This document shows positions 35,753-38,581 of a stretch of 38,581 nt of DNA, piece by piece. The position numbers and the translations under genes are program-made. The notes under the pieces are model-generated. The model was not told where the DNA came from. It saw nothing but the letters and a program-made list of their open reading frames with translations, and ran no database searches. Source of the DNA: Rhodothermaceae bacterium (lineage in GTDB: Bacteria; Bacteroidota; Rhodothermia; Rhodothermales; Rubricoccaceae); the NCBI GenBank assembly GCA_013003465.1, contig JABDIZ010000302.1, positions 1-38,581 on the forward strand. Reading direction: 5' to 3'. The number at the start of each line of letters is the position of its first letter. Position 1 is the stretch's first letter.

Positions 35753-36820
35753 TCAGCAGCAGCTTCCAGCCGAAGCGTCGCCTTCGGCGGCAGCAACCGG
35801 GGCACAGTCGAAGAGGCCGTAATGCACGCTCCGGTCGCCGACGACCTCAAAGTAGCGACCGAAGCGGGTTTCTTCGACCATCGCTGCCGAGTTGCCGCAG
35901 ACGAGCATCGGGCGGTCTTTCTCGAAGACATGGTGATCGTCGAGCGTGAAGGCGTGCTCCGAGCCCTCAATGCCGCCGCGGTAGTAGGCCACTTGCCCGT
36001 GGTCCTCGCAGCGGTCTTCCAGGCTCGCGAGCTTGAACGCACGAATCGTGCGGGAGAGGAACCGGGCGTTGCCGAGCTTGGCCTGCAACGCCGGATCGTC
36101 CACCGTGACGACGCTCTGTGCCACGATGCGATAATCCGGCCAGCCGATGCGCGCCATCAGGCGGCGGAAGTCTTCGTCGTAGAACGCACCGCCGAGGCAT
36201 TCGCCTACGAGTACCGGATCCTGGGTCACGTGGGCAGGGAGGCGGCGGTCACAGAACACGTCAGAGAAATAGAGTTCGCCGCCAGGCTTGAGGACGCGAA
36301 AGATCTCACGGAAGACCGTCTCTTGGTCGGGAGCGAGGTTGAGGACGCAGTTGGAGATCACCACGTCCGCGCTGGCGTCGTCGAGGCCGAGCGCGCCGAG
36401 GTCTTCGATGGTACCCAGTCGGAAGTCGGTGTTGGGCGCAGCGAAGCCGAAGCGCGTAGCGTGCTCTGCCTCGTAGCGCGTGGCGACGGCGAGTTGCTCC
36501 TCGGTCATGTCCACGCCGATCACGCGGCCCTCGGGACCGGCAAGCGCCGCCGCGACGAACGCATCGCGGCCAGTGCCGCAGCCGAGGTCGAGAACGGTGC
36601 AGCCCTCCAACGCAGCGGGGATGGGCGAGCCGCAGCCGTAGAACTTGGCGAGCACCTCGTCGGCGAGGAGCGCAAGGATGGGCTTGTGGTGCGCGGGGAT
36701 GGCCTCGGTGGAGCAGCAGGCGCTCGTCTTGAGGTCGGCGCTGGACTGAAGCTGGCGCCCATAGTAGTCGCGGACCTGATCGCGCGAAATGTCGGCGGCG
36801 GTGGTGGCGGTGAGCTGCAT
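35753..36820 (-). CDS. arsM: Arsenite S-adenosylmethionine methyltransferase-like protein (ArsM family)
   Basis: 'VRDYYGRQLQSSADLKTSACCS', 'VLDLGCGTGRDAFVAAAL', 'DVVISNCVLNLAPDQETVFREIFRVLKPGGELYFSDVF', 'GECLGGAFYDEDF', C-terminal 'VCGNSAAMVEETRFGRYFEVVGDRSVHYGLFDCAP..SCC'. Confidence 0.85.
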   Translation of the reverse strand: MQLTATTAADISRDQVRDYYGRQLQSSADLKTSACCSTEAIPAHHKPILALLADEVLAKFYGCGSPIPAALEGCTVLDLGCGTGRDAFVAAALAGPEGRVIGVDMTEEQLAVATRYEAEHATRFGFAAPNTDFRLGTIEDLGALGLDDASADVVISNCVLNLAPDQETVFREIFRVLKPGGELYFSDVFCDRRLPAHVTQDPVLVGECLGGAFYDEDFRRLMARIGWPDYRIVAQSVVTVDDPALQAKLGNARFLSRTIRAFKLASLEDRCEDHGQVAYYRGGIEGSEHAFTLDDHHVFEKDRPMLVCGNSAAMVEETRFGRYFEVVGDRSVHYGLFDCAPVAAAEGDASAGSCC

Positions 36821-36891
36821 CGGTTGGGACCGTCGTGGGAAGAAGGCGCCTATGCTACGCATCACACCCGCGCGGCGATGTCACGGATCGC

Positions 36892-37332
36892 TCACAGCGC
36901 ACGAGCCCGCCGTGTACGCCACGCATCCACCGAGAGGTCGCCGGGGCCGTGGACCAGCAGGAAGAGCGACCCGGCCAGCATCACGAGGGCATCGTACATG
37001 TCGAGGAAGGTGTCACCTGCGGGGAGGTGGACCATCAGCAACGCGACGATGAAGTTGACGGTCAGCACCACCGCGGCTCCGCGCGTCCACGCTCCGGCCA
37101 GCACGAGCATCCCGCCCACAAACTGCACCGCCACCGAGAGGACGGCGCTCGCCAGCGGCAAGGGAAACCCGAACTGCGCGAGGAAGGCCTCGAACTCCTC
37201 CATGCGCGCCCAACTCGTCACGTTGTCCCACGTCCCATAAACGAGGCGCGCCCCGACGACGAGGCGGATGAACAGCGGTCCCACCTCGCGGTGTCGGTCG
37301 AGGGTACTCGTGATGCGGGAGAGGAACGACAT
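36892..37332 (-). CDS. DoxX family membrane protein
   Basis: 'RHREVGPLFIRLVVGARLVYGTWDNVTSWARMEEFEAFLAQFGFPLPLASAVLSVAVQFVGGMLVLAGAWTRGAAVVLTVNFIVALLMVHL'. Confidence 0.88.
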   Translation of the reverse strand: MSFLSRITSTLDRHREVGPLFIRLVVGARLVYGTWDNVTSWARMEEFEAFLAQFGFPLPLASAVLSVAVQFVGGMLVLAGAWTRGAAVVLTVNFIVALLMVHLPAGDTFLDMYDALVMLAGSLFLLVHGPGDLSVDAWRTRRARAL

Positions 37333-37365
37333 AGCACGTGCGATGGGCGAGGCTTCAAGGTCACC

Positions 37366-38115
37366 CTACAGATCGGTAGCGGGCAAGGGGGGATCCACGC
37401 CCCCGGCCTTCCGCGCCGTCCCGAGGATGTGCGGGCGGACGAGCCCAAGCGGCAGGGTGACATGCTCCAGCCGTACCTCGGCGAATCCAGCCGCTTCGAT
37501 GGACTTGGCCGTCTCGCGCGCGGGATGGCAACCATCAGCAACCCAGCCCCACGGAATGCGCACCAGTTGTTGAAGCCGACGCAGGCTTGTGCCTTCCGGG
37601 GCCGCGACGTGCTCGATGAAGGTGAACCGACCACCGGGCTTGAGGACGCGCAGGATTTCGGCAAACGCCCCCGCTTGGTCCTCAACCGAGCACAGGACGA
37701 GCGTGGAGAGCGCGGCATCCACGCTCGCATCGGGGACGGGCAGGTGCTCCGCACGCCCGGGCAGGATGGTGAGGGTGAGACCGTGCTCGGCGGCCTGGGC
37801 GCGGAGGTACGGCGCGAAGTGCGTGTTCGGCTCGACGGCCATCCAGCGAATCCCCTCCGGGAAGTAGGCGGCGTTCGGCCCGGCGCCGGCGCCGATCTCC
37901 AACACTGTCTCGCCCGGTTTCAATTCGGCGAAGAGGCGCTGCTTGTAGGCGCCGTAGACGCGGCGGTCGGTACCATCGCTGCGGGCCATCATCCAGGCAA
38001 ACACGCGGGCGTACAACCCCGTCCGCTTGGACTGCGGATCATCTTCCTGATATTTCGTACCATGCAAGCCCGCTGCGAAATCAGCGGTCCCGTCCCCCTG
38101 TTCTGTTCCGTTCAT
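37366..38115 (-). CDS. Class I SAM-dependent methyltransferase
   Basis: 'LFAELKPGETVLEIGAGAGPNAAYFPEGIRWMAVEPN', 'LPVPDASVDAALSTLVLCSVEDQAGAFAEILRVLKPGGRFTFIEHV'. Confidence 0.94.
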   Translation of the reverse strand: MNGTEQGDGTADFAAGLHGTKYQEDDPQSKRTGLYARVFAWMMARSDGTDRRVYGAYKQRLFAELKPGETVLEIGAGAGPNAAYFPEGIRWMAVEPNTHFAPYLRAQAAEHGLTLTILPGRAEHLPVPDASVDAALSTLVLCSVEDQAGAFAEILRVLKPGGRFTFIEHVAAPEGTSLRRLQQLVRIPWGWVADGCHPARETAKSIEAAGFAEVRLEHVTLPLGLVRPHILGTARKAGGVDPPLPATDL

Positions 38116-38132
38116 CCGATCCCCTCCTCATC

Positions 38133-38351
38133 ATGTCCATCGCCAAGACCATCGAGGTCTCCTCGCAGTCCATGACCAGTTTCGCCGACGCCGCGCAGAA
38201 TGCGGTCCGCGAAGTCAGCAAGACCGTCAACAACGTCAAGCACGTCTGGGTCGAATCGTTCGAGATCGAAGTGCGCGACGACGGGAGCCATCTCTTCCGC
38301 ACGCACTGCAAGGTCACGTTCGTCGTCAGCATGGATGACGACATGGGCTGA
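38133..38351 (+). CDS. Dodecin family protein
   Basis: 72 aa 'MSIAKTIEVSSQSMTSFADAAQNAVREVSKTVNNVKHVWVESFEIEVRDDGSHLFRTHCKVTFVV', dodecin-like length and pattern. Confidence 0.9.
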   Translation: MSIAKTIEVSSQSMTSFADAAQNAVREVSKTVNNVKHVWVESFEIEVRDDGSHLFRTHCKVTFVVSMDDDMG

Positions 38352-38371
38352 GCCGCTCACCCGTTGCGTTT

Positions 38372-38404
38372 GACGCCCCGGTGCTCGCGGAGTGCCGGGG
38401 CGTC
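38372..38404. terminator. Bidirectional stem-loop terminator between convergent genes
   Basis: GACGCCCCGG / CCGGGGCGTC 10-bp perfect stem between the dodecin stop (+) and the TSUP stop (-). Confidence 0.65.
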
Positions 38405-38409
38405 GTCGT

Positions 38410-38581
38410 TTAGACCGCAAGGACGTTCCAGAGCAGCCGCACGGCCACCGCTGCCGCGAAGGCCGCGAAGCTGTAGCGTACCCAGCGCACGTCGATCCGG
38501 TGCGCCGTCTGCACGCCGAGCCGCGCGGTGAACAGCGCAGGCCCCGCCAACACGGCCGCGTGCAGCCAGTCCACGTACCCC
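38410..38581 (-). CDS. TauE/SafE (TSUP) family permease, C-terminal fragment, runs off the window end
   Basis: Manual translation: GYVDWLHAAVLAGPALFTARLGVQTAHRIDVRWVRYSFAAFAAAVAVRLLWNVLAV*; not in the supplied ORF track because the start lies outside the window. Confidence 0.7.
   Translation of the reverse strand, partial: GYVDWLHAAVLAGPALFTARLGVQTAHRIDVRWVRYSFAAFAAAVAVRLLWNVLAV

Noticed and set aside
35717-37240. 507-aa plus-strand ORF
   Set aside because: Spans antisense of ArsM-like and DoxX genes; no coherent domain.
36835-38175. 446-aa plus-strand ORF
   Set aside because: Antisense to DoxX and the methyltransferase and overlaps the dodecin start; spurious.
1-38581. Search for tRNA/rRNA, CRISPR repeats, transposases, phage or toxin-antitoxin genes
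   Set aside because: Nothing recognisable by eye; repeats found are intragenic protein-module repeats, not spaced CRISPR-like repeats.

Overview
The 38.6 kb window is high-GC and densely coding. Protein features suggest a Rhodothermota/Bacteroidota-type genome: a T9SS-like C-terminal sorting domain, TonB receptor + DUF4249 lipoprotein pairs, and TAnnTTTG-like promoter motifs. About 38 CDS are supportable. Housekeeping or ordinary genes include nadE, ruvA, ilvE, a PhoB/PhoR-like two-component pair, MarR and TetR regulators, an HtrA-like protease, a MoxR-type AAA ATPase, an ArsM-like methyltransferase, dodecin, DoxX, a cupin and a partial TauE/SafE permease. Accessory content lies mainly at 13.1-28.3 kb. 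(i) A run of four consecutive secreted-protein genes (13.1-16.8 kb) carries 1, 3, 2 and 1 copies of the same ~120-145 aa PPC-like beta-sandwich module, with promoter-like and terminator-like elements between the genes. (ii) Two TonB-receptor/DUF4249 modules (one with tandemly duplicated DUF4249 genes) are separated by a GT2 glycosyltransferase and preceded by a T9SS-tagged FG-GAP/ASPIC protein. Other items worth checking: an SDR gene that appears to lack ~36 internal residues, a perfect 12-bp palindrome between TetR and that SDR, competing inverted repeats in the ilvE leader, and a stand-alone NFACT-R domain gene. No rRNA, tRNA, CRISPR array, transposase or phage gene was recognised. All calls come from reading the sequence and ORF translations; no database search was run.
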